In this document: piece by piece, positions 22,560 to 33,070 of the stretch
Position numbering within the stretch: position 1 is the stretch's first letter
Layout of the letters: every line of letters begins with the position of its first letter
Assembly (NCBI GenBank): GCA_010015745.1
Contig: ML978212.1
Span: 124,001-188,000 of the forward strand
From: Setomelanomma holmii
Taxonomy: Eukaryota > Ascomycota > Dothideomycetes > Pleosporales > Phaeosphaeriaceae
Direction: 5' to 3'
Length of the DNA: 64,000 bases
Notes under the pieces: generated by a model
The model's database searches: none
Told to the model about the DNA's origin: nothing
What the model saw: the letters and a program-made list of their open reading frames with translations, nothing else
Made by a program: the position numbers and the translations under genes

Positions 22560-23456
22560 TCAGTACACCCTCATCCGCTCTAACCTAGCAATCTCATGCT
22601 CCCAGCCCCTTCTCTCATGCCTCATCCCTCTCTCTCCACCACTCTCAAGCGTGATCCTGACTTCCGCCTCGCGTCTACCCATACCGCCTACATGTCCCAA
22701 CTCCTCCAAGTCCGCAATGTCGCTGACCTTGTGCATCGTCCGAATTTCTTGCCATCCCCCATCCCTCTTGATGTGTACGGCACACCCTTCACTTAGGGGG
22801 TTGAGGGGCAGGAGTTGATCAATAACCTGGCTAAGGCGCATATCGCCCGGCACTGCGACACCCATGACGTCTTTTGAAAGACGAGTCCTGATGATTATAC
22901 GAAGGTGTGTGAGTTTCGAGGGCAGGATAAGGATCTCGTTGTTCTTGAGTTGATCGGCGGTATGTTTAGGCATGCGGATTTGGACGCGCTTCAGATTGGA
23001 TGCGAATCCGAGGTCCGAGTGACGTGTCTTGGGAAAATAAGGTATGCGAGAGAGACTGTCTAGTGTAGTGTCGGTGTCGAGAGCATATGCATCGTCGCAC
23101 TCTGTGTCGCTGAACTCAGAGCCTTCGGCATAGTAGGATGTGAGGTGGCATGGTCTTCCGTCATGGCGGCGTTGATGAACGCGGTGCGTAGTCTGATAGG
23201 CGCGGAGGTCTACATGAGAATCAAAACTGGCGAGCTTGTGCCGCTTGAAGGGTGGAGCAGAGGACTTGTAACGGTGGATCGGATCGAGCCAAGGATGGGA
23301 ATGGAGCATCTCGTAGAGAAATCGCTGCTCTTCGTTGCCAACAGGTAGTTTCGTGATAGGGCAGGAAGATAGGTTTGATAGGGGCCGATGAGGTGATTGC
23401 GGAGGTGGGTAAAGGCGTAGGTACGAGAGCGGCGAGCTGGTGAACACGTCTGACAT
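22560..23456 (-). CDS. Hypothetical protein
   Basis: Unrecognised protein of 298 residues in one exon, from the ATG at 23456 (MSDVFTSSPLSYLRLYPPP). The open frame extends slightly further upstream but without another ATG. The first half is Ser/Pro/His-rich and contains an acidic patch (EFSDTECDD). The second half looks globular: a strand-rich region with RVQIRMPKHTADQL and LTHLRIIIRTRLS, then VAVPGDMRLSQVIDQLLPLN and a charged C-terminus. A beta-grasp or ubiquitin-like fold is conceivable from the strand/helix order, but that is a guess. Length and codon continuity support a real gene; no signal peptide is seen. Confidence 0.6.
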   Translation of the reverse strand: MSDVFTSSPLSYLRLYPPPQSPHRPLSNLSSCPITKLPVGNEEQRFLYEMLHSHPWLDPIHRYKSSAPPFKRHKLASFDSHVDLRAYQTTHRVHQRRHDGRPCHLTSYYAEGSEFSDTECDDAYALDTDTTLDSLSRIPYFPKTRHSDLGFASNLKRVQIRMPKHTADQLKNNEILILPSKLTHLRIIIRTRLSKDVMGVAVPGDMRLSQVIDQLLPLNPLSEGCAVHIKRDGGWQEIRTMHKVSDIADLEELGHVGGMGRREAEVRITLESGGERGMRHERRGWEHEIARLERMRVY

Positions 23457-23764
23457 GACGATAGGAAGAAGTAGTAAGGTGAGGTATGACTGTAATTCGT
23501 TTGTGGGGGATGGGCTGGAGACTTTTAAACCTGACGGCACGTGCTGCTCATGTAGAGTGGGTATGTGTCACCTCAAACGGATGCGTGCTTGGGAAGTCAG
23601 TCGGGCTGCCGTTTGACTCGCTATACTTGAGGGTACGTGCAGGATATCGGCACAAGGACTAGGAAAGCGAGGTGGAGAAATGTCTGCTTTGCTTTTGATC
23701 GTGATCACATGTCTGGTTCTACCTGCAGACTAGTTTCCTATCAGTCAGCGCAGCTTCATGCGAC
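23457..23764. other. Short intergenic spacer
   Basis: Lies upstream of the hypothetical gene at 22560 and downstream of the dioxygenase gene. Nothing recognisable is seen. Confidence 0.5.
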
Positions 23765-24438
23765 TCACTGAGCAGCGAGTCCCTGACGAAGCTTGAGGTA
23801 CTCCTTCCGGTATTGGTTCTCATCCGTCTCGTTGCCCCTGTTCAGTGGAGTCCACTTCGGCTCATCCTTGAACAAGCGCATAGCATGCGTGTACTACAAA
23901 CAAACATTAGCATTGCCTTCGTAGACACCGTGCGAGACTCAGACTCGAGCTCAGTGTAACAAACAGATCGATGACTTACGTTTTGTTCATCTGTGGTAAA
24001 GCGATGGTAGATGCCGCTCGGAAGGACAATTAAGTCGCCCTTCGCAAGCTGGATCCTGACCCACTCATCTCCCTCATTGCGAACATCGAAGTAGCCGCCT
24101 CCATCGAGGATGTATCGGATCTCTTCGTCTTCGTGTAAATGCTCGTGGAAGAAGTTCTTCACTTTTTCCTCATATATGTCTCCCATCTTCTCGGGTGAGA
24201 CTGTGACTTCATCCCGGTTCTTGTAGTTTCGGGATGCGGCAAGTTCGTCTACTTCAGCCTGATTCTTGATGCGGCGGTATAGAACACCCAGATTTGCCAG
24301 GTATGCCGGGTCGACAGTGCGACCGGAGTCGTGTGGCTGGCGTTGGTCGCCCTGTGGTGGGTGTAAGTCATGTGAGATTTGGGGGTAGGTGTGGGGCAGT
24401 GCGCTTACTGGAAGGTTGTCGAACCAGTATGCCTTCAT
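23765..24438 (-). CDS. ADI1: Acireductone dioxygenase (methionine salvage)
   Basis: Metal-dependent cupin enzyme that oxidises acireductone to 2-keto-4-methylthiobutyrate and formate in the methionine salvage pathway; cytosolic or nuclear. The three inferred exons are 24438-24409, 24351-23980 and 23893-23765, 176 residues, the family's usual size. The start MKAYWFDNLPGDQRQPHDSG is characteristic. The metal site is complete: HEHLHEDEEIRYI supplies His, His and Glu, and GIYHRFT the third His. The GYFDVR strand and the GDLIVLPSG turn follow the cupin pattern. The C-terminus (TPLNRGNETDENQYRKEYL) is conserved in fungal homologues. Nothing suggests damage. Confidence 0.94.
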
Positions 24439-25120
24439 ATTTGCGTTAGGGATTTTATGACACTTGGCAACGTGCTTGAAATTGCTAAGTAGGTTGTTTT
24501 ATGCGATTTTCAAGTTCGTGTGAGATGTTGGGCAAACACCAAAAAGTATTTGAATTCGGTCAGCACGTGGCGAATGGCGTCATTGGGATTATGCAGCGCG
24601 GGCCACCTAGACCCCAACGCGACTTCCCCACTACAACATCTGCCAATACAAGTAGTATGTACCGAGAAGTATACTCTAGAGCAGCTTGCAGTGCTCGCCT
24701 TCATCCTTGCTGACTACTACGTTCGTTCATATACGATGGAAAACCGCTGCAGATCATCTTTCGCATGTTCGAGTATGCAGGGACAAATCAGCAAACACGT
24801 TCGACCAATCAAAGAACAACTTTCGCGCGTCGATTGCTTTCAATGCTCTTGATATTCATAGCGGTATAGTAACACCGTTCGACTTATTTTCTGCCCAAAT
24901 TTCAGCTATCACACGTGCGGGCAAGACTTCCAGGGTGCCACGGTTGTTTCGTGACCCACACCAGAATGCCTGTTGAGGTAGTCGACGCATCTGGTAGATA
25001 TCCTTTTGAGTGTCGCACTCATTGCGGTATGTCGAAGGCACCTCATGAATCTCCTCGTTTCGAGCAATTGTGGTCCTCCAGGCTTTTCGGAGAATGACAT
25101 AGCGCATGTTGCAAACTTGC
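24439..25120. other. Intergenic spacer
   Basis: Contains the dioxygenase promoter and the 3' UTR of the phosducin-like gene. No supported gene. Confidence 0.5.
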
Positions 25121-25800
25121 TCAATCCTCCCAGTCTTCATCTTCCTCATCGTTTTGACGGCTTGCCTTGCTCTTCTGCAACCGTCTCCTCTCATCTTCCT
25201 CGGTGATTTTGTTCCGGGAGAAGACCTCTGCCCTGATGAGTCTGGTTTCAAGATCGCGGGTTGCAAAGTTGTCCGGTGACCTTCCCAGACCCTCGAACCC
25301 AACAATGCGATCAACGCCAACTCCATCAATGAAAGCTAGAACGCATGGTAAGACTTGAATGCCGAGCTTGGTGACCAAGAATGGACAGTTGTCGACATTG
25401 ATTTTCAGAATGCGCGCTTCATAGTGTGATGGCGCAAGAGACTATACGTGAGGTCAGGACACTTCTTGGCAAGCACTGGACTGCATACCTCAAGATGCGT
25501 GTCCATGATGCGACATCGATTAAAGTCCGGCTTGAAGAAATGTACTACACACAGCTTCGTGCTTGTAGTGATGTCCATGAGGGCCTTCTCGTCCTTAATT
25601 TCGGTGTAGGTGCCATGCTCATTGGCTTTCAGTCGCCGTGCCTTATCAAACTCGGCGTGCAGTTGCTGCAGGCGTTGCTCTCGGAAGGCATCGAGTTCCG
25701 AGTCGTTCTCGAGGGATGCAATCAGCGCATCCTCGTCTGAATCGTCGTCCCTAGTCGCGCGATCAATTACCGACGCGACTTTTGGGTCTAATGCAGCCAT
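25121..25800 (-). CDS. PLP1: Thioredoxin-fold phosducin-like protein (Plp1/TXNDC9 type)
   Basis: Cytosolic co-chaperone of the phosducin-like family that works with the CCT chaperonin on tubulin and actin folding. Two inferred exons, 25800-25489 and 25441-25121, give 210 residues. An acidic helical N-terminus (DDDSDEDALIASLEND) is followed by a second helix and a thioredoxin-like domain with CVVHFFKPDFNRCRIMDTHLE. The catalytic CxxC of true thioredoxins is absent (DFNRCRIMD), as in this family. ILKINVDNCPFLVTKLGIQVLP and FIDGVGVDRIVGFEGLG are typical of TXNDC9. The C-terminus is very acidic and ends DEEDEDWED. The gene is divergent from the GDP-mannose transporter across 550 bases. Confidence 0.88.
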
Positions 25801-26354
25801 GTTGGGATTACTGCACGATGGCGGGCTGAAATGGTAAAGGGGGTGTAAAGCCTAGAAAAGTACTTTAAGCGACACCTAGCTCAACGGTCACGTGGGCGTG
25901 TGTTCAAGCGCGATAGCATTCACGCAAGGAGGGCGATAATCGCCTAGGATTGTACGAGAAGCACGTCAAAATCTGTTGCTGACTTCAGCTCGCCTTGCGG
26001 CGAAATCTTGCGAAAATAGACAGCGATCGTATTGATATGCAGGGTCAAGGCTGACGGAAGGTGACGGCCGTTGGAAGGGGCTTAGCGCCTCATTCGCCGC
26101 GTGAAATTGCGCCTGTAGACAACTCCCACCAAGCCAAGGGAGAGGTACGCTTGAGACCCACCCATTCGCGTCCTTGCGCAACTCTTCTTTGCGACACGCC
26201 TCTCCTGCCTCTCATTGCCGTTCCTGTCTCTTTCAACACCTCACCCTTTCGACTCGTTGTTGCTGCTTACCTGTCCTTTGTGGGCTGTCCATTCACTTCC
26301 GCCGCGCCTCAACCGCCCAGTCCGCACATATACACCCACCCCATCCCTTCCCAG
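25801..26354. other. Bidirectional promoter region, PLP1 and GDP-mannose transporter
   Basis: No gene is present. The two flanking genes start at each end and point outwards. The right part is strongly C/T-rich and probably the transporter leader. Confidence 0.55.
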
Positions 26355-27653
26355 ATGGCCGACGACAAGAAAAGCGACGATTACAGGATCGACATGGGCT
26401 CCTCGAGAAGTTCCCGCGCGCCCTCGCCCGTCATGCGCACCGCCTCGCACAAGCAAAACGCCCTCTCGATAACAGAGAACCCCGTTGCAGCCATCCTAGC
26501 ATACTGTGGATCCTCCATCTTGATGACAGTGACGAACAAATACGTGCTGTCTGGCGTGAACTTCAACCTCCCGTTCTTCCTGCTTTGTGTCCAGGTATGT
26601 CGCACTGGATATCTCTGGGAAAGCTGAAGCTAACATACGCAGTCTGTTGTGTGTGTGGCAGCTATCTCAATATGCAAAGGTGCAGGCGTTATCACATACA
26701 GAGACTTCAACACTGATGAGGCAAAAAAATGTAAGGAACCCGCGCATTCGAGGTATACGGCAGCATACTAACAGCAACAGGGTTCCCCATCTCGCTGCTC
26801 CTCATCGGCATGATCTATACCAGCACCTGGGCACTCAAATACCTTTCGATCCCTGTCTACACCATCTTCAAGAATTTGACGATCATCCTCATCGCATATG
26901 GAGAGGTGCTGTGGTTTGGAGGATCGGTTACACCCATGGCGCTCTTCTCGTTCGGCCTCATGGTGCTGAGCTCTATCATTGCGGCATGGGCAGACATTCA
27001 GCACGCTTTGGCGAGCTTTGGTCAAGCTTCGGATGCTGCTGCGACTGCCATGTCAACTCTGCACGCTGGCTATCTCTGGATGATGTTCAACTGCCTCTGC
27101 ACGGCAACCTACGTTTTGGCTATGAGGAAGCGCATCAAGTTGACCAACTTCAAAGACTTCGACAGTGAGTAGGCCAGAATTCGCTGAAATTGGATGTGCT
27201 GACAAGCTCATAGCTATGTACTACAATAACCTGCTTACCATTCCGGTCCTACTTATCGCTTCCGTCGTCTTTGAGGACTGGTCGGGCCCCAATGTTGCCA
27301 AGAACTTCCCGGCCGAGCAACGTAACACTGTCATCACGGTCATGATCATCACCGGTCTCTCATCCGTCTTCATCTCATACACCTCAGCATGGGCCGTCCG
27401 CGTCACGTCCTCTACCACATACTCTATGGTCGGAGCTCTGAACAAGCTTCCCATCGCCCTCAGCGGTCTCGTCTTCTTCGATGCGCCTGTCACTTTCGGC
27501 AGTGTATCAGCTATCTTCGTTGGCTTCATCAGCGGTATTGTCTACGCGCTGGCCAAGGTTCGACAAAACAGCAAGCCAAAGACGGTCCTGCCAACCGCAA
27601 ACATTCCTCTCAGCGCGAGCAGCAGGAGTATGCAAGATTCTTTGAAGGCATGA
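26355..27653 (+). CDS. VRG4: Golgi GDP-mannose transporter (Vrg4/GmtA type)
   Basis: Antiporter that brings GDP-mannose into the Golgi lumen in exchange for GMP and so feeds mannosylation of proteins and sphingolipids. Exons 26355-26594, 26643-26730, 26781-27164 and 27214-27653 give 383 residues. A cytosolic tail of about 45 residues precedes about ten membrane helices. The two signature motifs of the family are present: FKNLTIILIAYGE (FKN box) and GALNKLPIAL (GALNK box, which binds the guanine nucleotide). The third exon carries most of the core. The C-terminal tail is short, Ser-rich and ends DSLKA. All introns have standard signals and every splice keeps frame. Confidence 0.95.
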
Positions 27654-28399
27654 GCCAGCTTATGGGTGACACGATTCTGCCCAAGACCAGTGTCCGGTCG
27701 TTTTTGATACCGCGTCGAATTGACTTCACGCGGGCACTTTCATATGGGCGGTAGGGACTTTTACTTCTGCGCCCGTGTATCTTCTACATAGCAAGCATTT
27801 CACTACATGATTTAACACATTTTAGAACGGCTTGGCGCTGAAACCTTGGTGTTTGAGGATCTTGGAGGTCAAGATGACGTTGGCAAACGGTAAAGACTTT
27901 GATGTACTACAATCCGTTAATCATGAGCATTTTGCGTCCTTGAGTCTATATGTCTTTGGTTCTGTTGGTCGACGTTTGAACACTTACTCATTTGCGCGGG
28001 TCCTGCCTCTAGAGATAGATGCACAATGTCTAACAACGGCAGGCCAGGGCGTACAGAGCTCCATCATGTATCGGGCATGAGGAATGAGCTCGATATGGGT
28101 TCCTTTGTCCTACCGTTCCGACACTACGACGAGTCACACAATGGCATTATCTGGCACCTTCGAACTACAACCAAGACAAGCAATGAGCCTAAACAGTTAC
28201 TCATTCGCCCACAAGATAATGGCGTTGTGTTGGCCGATCGATGCTGTGTCCGTTCGATAACACGCGGCATTTTGTCTCAAACATGCAAGCCAGTCTCACA
28301 TTTCCTAACCTCTAGCGCAATACATACAACAAGGCCTCGACCAAGTCCAACGCTACGAAGATCTCAGAAAAATAATATATCGGCAGCGCACACACAAAA
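27654..28399. other. Intergenic region
   Basis: Downstream of the transporter and upstream of the large lysine-rich gene. The small open frames show no protein character. No repeats were seen. Confidence 0.5.
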
Positions 28400-30994
28400 A
28401 TGTCGGAAAGAAAAAAGGATTATAAAGGTCCGCAGTCAGGTTGGGATGCTTTTGATCAAGACAAAAACAGGAACTGGGCAGCAAGCCAGAAGGTGGTACG
28501 GGACAGAAAGAACCTAGATACGGGCAAAGGGGAAGCATTTTATACCCATGGCCAAGGCGAGGGCATTATATTGGATTCGTCGTCATCAGAAGACGAGAAA
28601 GAAGCATCCAAACCAGCCAAGAAGACGGGCTTCGATCTGAAAGGCCTGCTCGGCGAGGCGAAGAAAGGTGCGCCAGACGTCGCCCATAAAGCAGCTAAGA
28701 AGAATGTTGACCAGCCGTCAACGGCGGACTTGACGGCTGGTCACATAGCTAAGATTCAGGACATCCTCAATGCTCTGAGTAAGCACGGCTCAACTGCACA
28801 AAATACCCAACAAGGTCGGAGAAAAAATCTATTTGTCCCGGACGCACCAGTTGACATCAACGGCGATCCAAACTTCTCCAAAGACGCGGTGTATTACAAG
28901 TCCCACGCTTCCACCACGAACAAAGTCTCGAGGGTACCATATTCTGTGTCCGACACAAACTATACCTGCAACCAAGGCCCTCATCACAAACGCTGCGAAC
29001 GGCACCGCGCACCACAGCACCGCAAAACAGGTGTCTCGCTCTGCGGCGAGAATCACGTGCGCATGTCCGTCCAATGGTCCCCAGATGATCCCGAAAACAG
29101 AAAAGGAACATGGCGTTTCGATATCCAGGAGCATTTCGAGTCCTTTGATAATCCGCACTGGAAGCGCGAAGACCATGAGCGCGCGCTTGCTGCGAAGCGT
29201 CGCGCACAAGACAATGATCGTGAAGTGGGTAAGGAGGAAGCTGGGTGTTGTCCCATCGAGCCAAAGTGGCGAACGAAGAAACTTGCGGAACGCATTGTCG
29301 AGGATTATAACGATGAGCAGTGTAATCTCGCTCGACGAGCAGTGCTCGATCCTAAGGGTAGGGAGTATACGACTAGAAGACCTCATTGGGGTGGTAAGGA
29401 TCCGTTCACGCCGAGTCCGAATGCGAGTACAAGGGCCAGCCATGAGTATGGTGCTGCGCTTGATGTGGTTAGGGTGGAGAAAGAGTTGAGGGTCTTACTG
29501 CAGGCGTGGTACAAGAGCAAGGTGGAGCCGGAGAAGAGAATGAATGGTGGGACGACGGCGAGTGCGAATGTGACGTGGGCGAATAAGATAGCTGATTTGC
29601 AGACGAAAAGAGCTATCCAGGGTGAGCTGGAGAAGGACGAGCTCTTGAAAAGTGTTATCAATGGACTGCAGCAGCAGAAGGTGAAGGTCAAGATGACGGA
29701 GGAAAAGGAGAGATACAAGGTGACGAGCAAGGTGGAGAAGAACGCCACGAGGCATGAAGAGGTCGACGGAGCCAGACAGAAGGAGAAAGCCGAAGCTGCA
29801 GAGTTGGCGCCAAAGCTGCTAAGGAAACCACAGGCTCGTACGCCCGTCTTTGATGATAGCGTGGAAGGTTCAGAGGAATGCGATGCTGTTCAAGCTCCTA
29901 AGAGGTCAGAAAAGAAGCCAGCGCCTCGCGAGCTTACTGCTGAAGAGCGCAAGCTGCTGAAGCAGATGAAGAAAGCGGGAGAAGAGGAGGCGAAGGGCAC
30001 AATTGAAGAAGAGGATGAGGCGCCTGCCGTGCAGTTGCAGGACACTGAGGAAAGAAATGACAAGGAAAGCGCCAGCGATGTCAGTCCATTGCCAAGAAAG
30101 GAGATCGTTCAGAACTCCACTGTCACAACTTTTACGAAGACTGTCAAGAAACTGGCAAAGGAAAGCGTCCAGGAGAAAGACCTCACATCTACCAAGAAGG
30201 TGGAGCCTTCTTCTACTAAGACCTCGACATTGAAGGTGGAGAAGAAAATCAAGGCAGATCCAAAAGTCAAAGCCGATCCCGAACCCAAACTAACGAAGCG
30301 CAAAGCATCTGTCGCGACCATTGACGACGAGTCGGTTCCAAAGAAAGGTCGCAAGACCTGCAAATCCGTCGCCATCATCGAAGACAGCGACGAAGAAACA
30401 GACTACGAGCTTCTCGCTGCTCCAGAGCTCGAGCTTCCAGGGCAAAGAGAGGGCTGGAAGTTTGGCGAAGCGTTGGATGAGAAGGTTGAGCAGATTGTCA
30501 AGGTCGTACAGACCGATAAACTGGGTAAGATGGAGAGTGTTGGGGGTGTGGTTGTTGAGCAGGGGACGACGATTGTCAAGGAGGTCGAGAGGATTAGGAA
30601 GTCCGACCACGTCGTTGAGAAAAAGGCTGGAACTGCGCACGAACACAAAGATGTTCTAGCGCAAGCCCCCGCAGTCGCGCCTACTGATTCGACCTCCGAT
30701 TTCATCAGGACGCAGACAGTCATCGAAGAAGTGGAAGATCGGATTTCGACTCCGCCAGCGTCGTCTTCTCAGTCATCTCCCGTGGGCACAGCGGGCAATA
30801 TCAGCAGCACTACTCCTTCATCGCCAAGGAAGCGCAAACCATCAACCCTTGAGTCTTCCGACGACGACGCCATCAACGCGTCGAAGAAAGCTAAGAAGGT
30901 AAGTTTCTTGCCTGAGATTGTATCTCCTGTGAACAAGCCGAGGAAAATGTCGATACCATACCTCGTCGATGTTGAAGGCGATACGAAGTGGTAG
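28400..30994 (+). CDS. Large hydrophilic Lys/Glu-rich hypothetical protein
   Basis: Unrecognised single-exon frame of 864 residues. It begins MSERKKDYKGPQSGWDAF. A Ser/Asp/Glu cluster near residues 60-70 resembles a SUMO-interaction or CK2 site. The central part (about 180-400) has spaced Cys and His residues (TCNQGPHHKRCERHR, later SLCGENH and GCCPIEPKW) and aromatic residues, so it may be a folded metal-binding region. From about 480 the chain is disordered and charged with many KK/EE pairs, and contains KRKASVATIDDE and SPRKRKPSTLE, which look like nuclear localisation signals. A nuclear role is inferred only. The frame stops with TAG at 30992-30994, yet stays open for 72 further codons to 31213 with the same acidic composition, so the true end is uncertain. 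Confidence 0.7.
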   Translation: MSERKKDYKGPQSGWDAFDQDKNRNWAASQKVVRDRKNLDTGKGEAFYTHGQGEGIILDSSSSEDEKEASKPAKKTGFDLKGLLGEAKKGAPDVAHKAAKKNVDQPSTADLTAGHIAKIQDILNALSKHGSTAQNTQQGRRKNLFVPDAPVDINGDPNFSKDAVYYKSHASTTNKVSRVPYSVSDTNYTCNQGPHHKRCERHRAPQHRKTGVSLCGENHVRMSVQWSPDDPENRKGTWRFDIQEHFESFDNPHWKREDHERALAAKRRAQDNDREVGKEEAGCCPIEPKWRTKKLAERIVEDYNDEQCNLARRAVLDPKGREYTTRRPHWGGKDPFTPSPNASTRASHEYGAALDVVRVEKELRVLLQAWYKSKVEPEKRMNGGTTASANVTWANKIADLQTKRAIQGELEKDELLKSVINGLQQQKVKVKMTEEKERYKVTSKVEKNATRHEEVDGARQKEKAEAAELAPKLLRKPQARTPVFDDSVEGSEECDAVQAPKRSEKKPAPRELTAEERKLLKQMKKAGEEEAKGTIEEEDEAPAVQLQDTEERNDKESASDVSPLPRKEIVQNSTVTTFTKTVKKLAKESVQEKDLTSTKKVEPSSTKTSTLKVEKKIKADPKVKADPEPKLTKRKASVATIDDESVPKKGRKTCKSVAIIEDSDEETDYELLAAPELELPGQREGWKFGEALDEKVEQIVKVVQTDKLGKMESVGGVVVEQGTTIVKEVERIRKSDHVVEKKAGTAHEHKDVLAQAPAVAPTDSTSDFIRTQTVIEEVEDRISTPPASSSQSSPVGTAGNISSTTPSSPRKRKPSTLESSDDDAINASKKAKKVSFLPEIVSPVNKPRKMSIPYLVDVEGDTKW

Positions 30995-32154
30995 GAACAG
31001 GAGGTAGAGGTTATCGGGGAGGTGGAGAAGGGTGAAGTGGGCGGAGTGGGAGAGAGTGATGATGCGAATAGAAGTGAGGGTGGAGAGTGTGATATGGATA
31101 GTTTGTTTGAGGAATGGATGACGACCTTTGGGAATTGCTCTTCATTTTTATTGAATTGCCCTAAATGCCTGGTAGCCATAAACAGAAATTTGTTGGTACG
31201 TGTTCCGACCTGAGAATGAACTTGAGAGAATGATATGATCGTGCCATGTCCTCAATTCAATTTCACGGCGCATTGCATAGTTGTTCTCACTGATGATTAC
31301 ATTCTTTGGCTGCCACAACTCAATCATTGCGACATAGCAGAGCTAAGTCACGAGTATGCCGCGGAGCAAGCTCACGCCACTTCAGTCGATGATAGCTTTG
31401 TTGAGCCAGTGGGCGTTCCTCAAGTTTCGGTAGGGGTAGTTTAAGGTCTTACCACACGAATCAACGTGGAAGCTGACAATGATGTCAACGTCCATATGCT
31501 ATTCAGCTCTGCTCCCGTGCATATACGGCTGAACAAGAGGAAATTCGAAATCCGTCAATTGTTGTACTGATGAAGAAAGTGGCTGGCGCTGGTCGAACGA
31601 GCTGAAGGCGGGGAAGGAGGCCTCCGCAACACTATTGAACAGTGGCTACTCTGTGATTACTGCAAGAAGTTAGCAGTAGTCTAGACGCTGTTTCAGCGCA
31701 CTCAGACGGCGGTAGAGTGTCAGCAATGTGGCGCAAAGGCGTGAAAAGAACCCCCGCCGTTCTTTCCCGCTCCCGCAATCGTGGGGACCAAACTAGCGCG
31801 AACCTCAGCTCGACTAGTCCGTCAGCTAGCCACTTGCTTGAGAACACCCAACGATTGTTCGTAAGCATATCTAGACCTTGGACTCGACATTCTGCTCGCT
31901 TATCCGTCGTGATGAATGGCCGCCCCGTAATATCGACCAAGCTGTACATTTCAGCTTGGAGAGACCTGCTCGAGACCCTTCTCGAAATCAGCTAGCCACT
32001 GACTGATGGACCAAAATGGATGGAATATGAAGTACTTAAACCCATGTAACATCGCTCCAAACCTTCTTCATTCAAACGGCCCCGAAACACTCTTTACCCA
32101 CCATTCACCTATACTTCCTCAGTTCTTACTTTCAAAAGTCCCTCCAAACACACA
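30995..32154. other. Downstream of TAG: open extension, then intergenic
   Basis: Bases 30995-31213 continue the preceding frame after its TAG and encode an acidic stretch ending around DMDSLFEEWMTTFGN before a stop. The rest shows no supported gene; frames at 31632-31949 lack an identifiable domain. The last 100 bases are the leader of the small gene at 32155. Confidence 0.45.
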
Positions 32155-32493
32155 ATGCCTGACTCCAGACAAGTCAACTCGATTCGCGTCCTCATTGAGA
32201 ACCGCCTAAATAACGGCATCGAGCCCGCAAATTTTTCGCCAGACCTCCGTACCGGTCCCCTCTTCAATTTCGGCAGCGGTTTCTCCGAAGCAGCACTCCT
32301 GCCCAACGCCGGAAAGCCCATCTGGGCTACACACATCTCGCATAACAACTCGAACTACATCCTCTCGCTCGCCCCGTCCGCAGGCTACGCTGGTGCTGGT
32401 CCGATTGAGGGGAATGGAACGCCTGTCGCGTTGAATAATGGCCAGAAGGTCGATCTTGCGCAGTGGACTATCATGGCGAATCCCAAGTTTTGA
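32155..32493 (+). CDS. Small hypothetical protein
   Basis: Unrecognised 112-residue protein in one exon, starting MPDSRQVNSIRVLIENRLNN. It is evenly composed and looks globular: an N-terminal helix, a Gly/Asn/Pro-rich middle (GPLFNFGSGFSEAALLPNAG), strands around WATHISHNNSNYILSL, and a C-terminal strand (VDLAQWTIMANPKF). No signal peptide, Cys or membrane segment is present, so it is probably intracellular. Upstream is a C/T- and A-rich leader. It sits at the edge of a stretch of broken genes but is itself intact. The fold resembles a small beta-sandwich; that is inference only. Confidence 0.6.
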   Translation: MPDSRQVNSIRVLIENRLNNGIEPANFSPDLRTGPLFNFGSGFSEAALLPNAGKPIWATHISHNNSNYILSLAPSAGYAGAGPIEGNGTPVALNNGQKVDLAQWTIMANPKF

Positions 32494-32631
32494 GGGTAGT
32501 TTATCGCTAGTAGCGCAGCTGATATGCGAATTCAAGATTTGCCATTGGCCGAGTGCAGTGTATTCTTCGATGAGTTGCTGTGCAGCTAGCTGTGAAACAA
32601 AAGGTCGTGCTGCATTCCTGGTATGTTCTCA

Positions 32632-33070
32632 TCAACAACTACGGTATTTGGCCACGAGCTCGGAACGAACGTTGCCGGCTCCGTAGAAGTTCTTCATCGC
32701 GGCTTCCTTCGCTGCCCTGACTCCTACAGGCCTACGGCCTTCCTTTATGCCGGCTGAAGCTGCGTCATCAAGTTTCACTGGGTCTTTCTCGACCAGCCGC
32801 AAGATGTTTTCGGATGCGACCCGTGAAGAATGTCCAAAAGGCAGCGTCTGTATCCTTCTTTTTGTCCCGTGCGCGCGATTTGGTCTGCACATTACCAGGA
32901 TAACAGAGAGAGACATCTCATAAGCCGAAGTGGTTTGTGAGGCTTCCCATTTGACTCTTAACTCTTCAAGATACTCCTCTAAGCCCTCTTTTGGGTCTTG
33001 CTTCGAGTCATAGACATCAAGTTTAGCTCCATGGTCCTGTAACAATCTTACAACGCAAGCATGGTATACT
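32632..33070 (-). pseudogene. Ankyrin-repeat-like fragment
   Basis: The minus strand encodes a stretch reading STVYHACVVRLLQDHGAKLD, close to one ankyrin repeat, followed by a Lys/Glu-rich helix (EEYLEELRVKWEAS) and a tail ending at 32632. Upstream the frame meets a stop almost at once and no preceding repeats can be read, so only the last part of a protein remains. A middle segment (MSLSVILVMCRPNRAHG) does not look like the rest and could be an unspliced intron. An intact gene with an upstream exon cannot be fully excluded. Confidence 0.4.
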
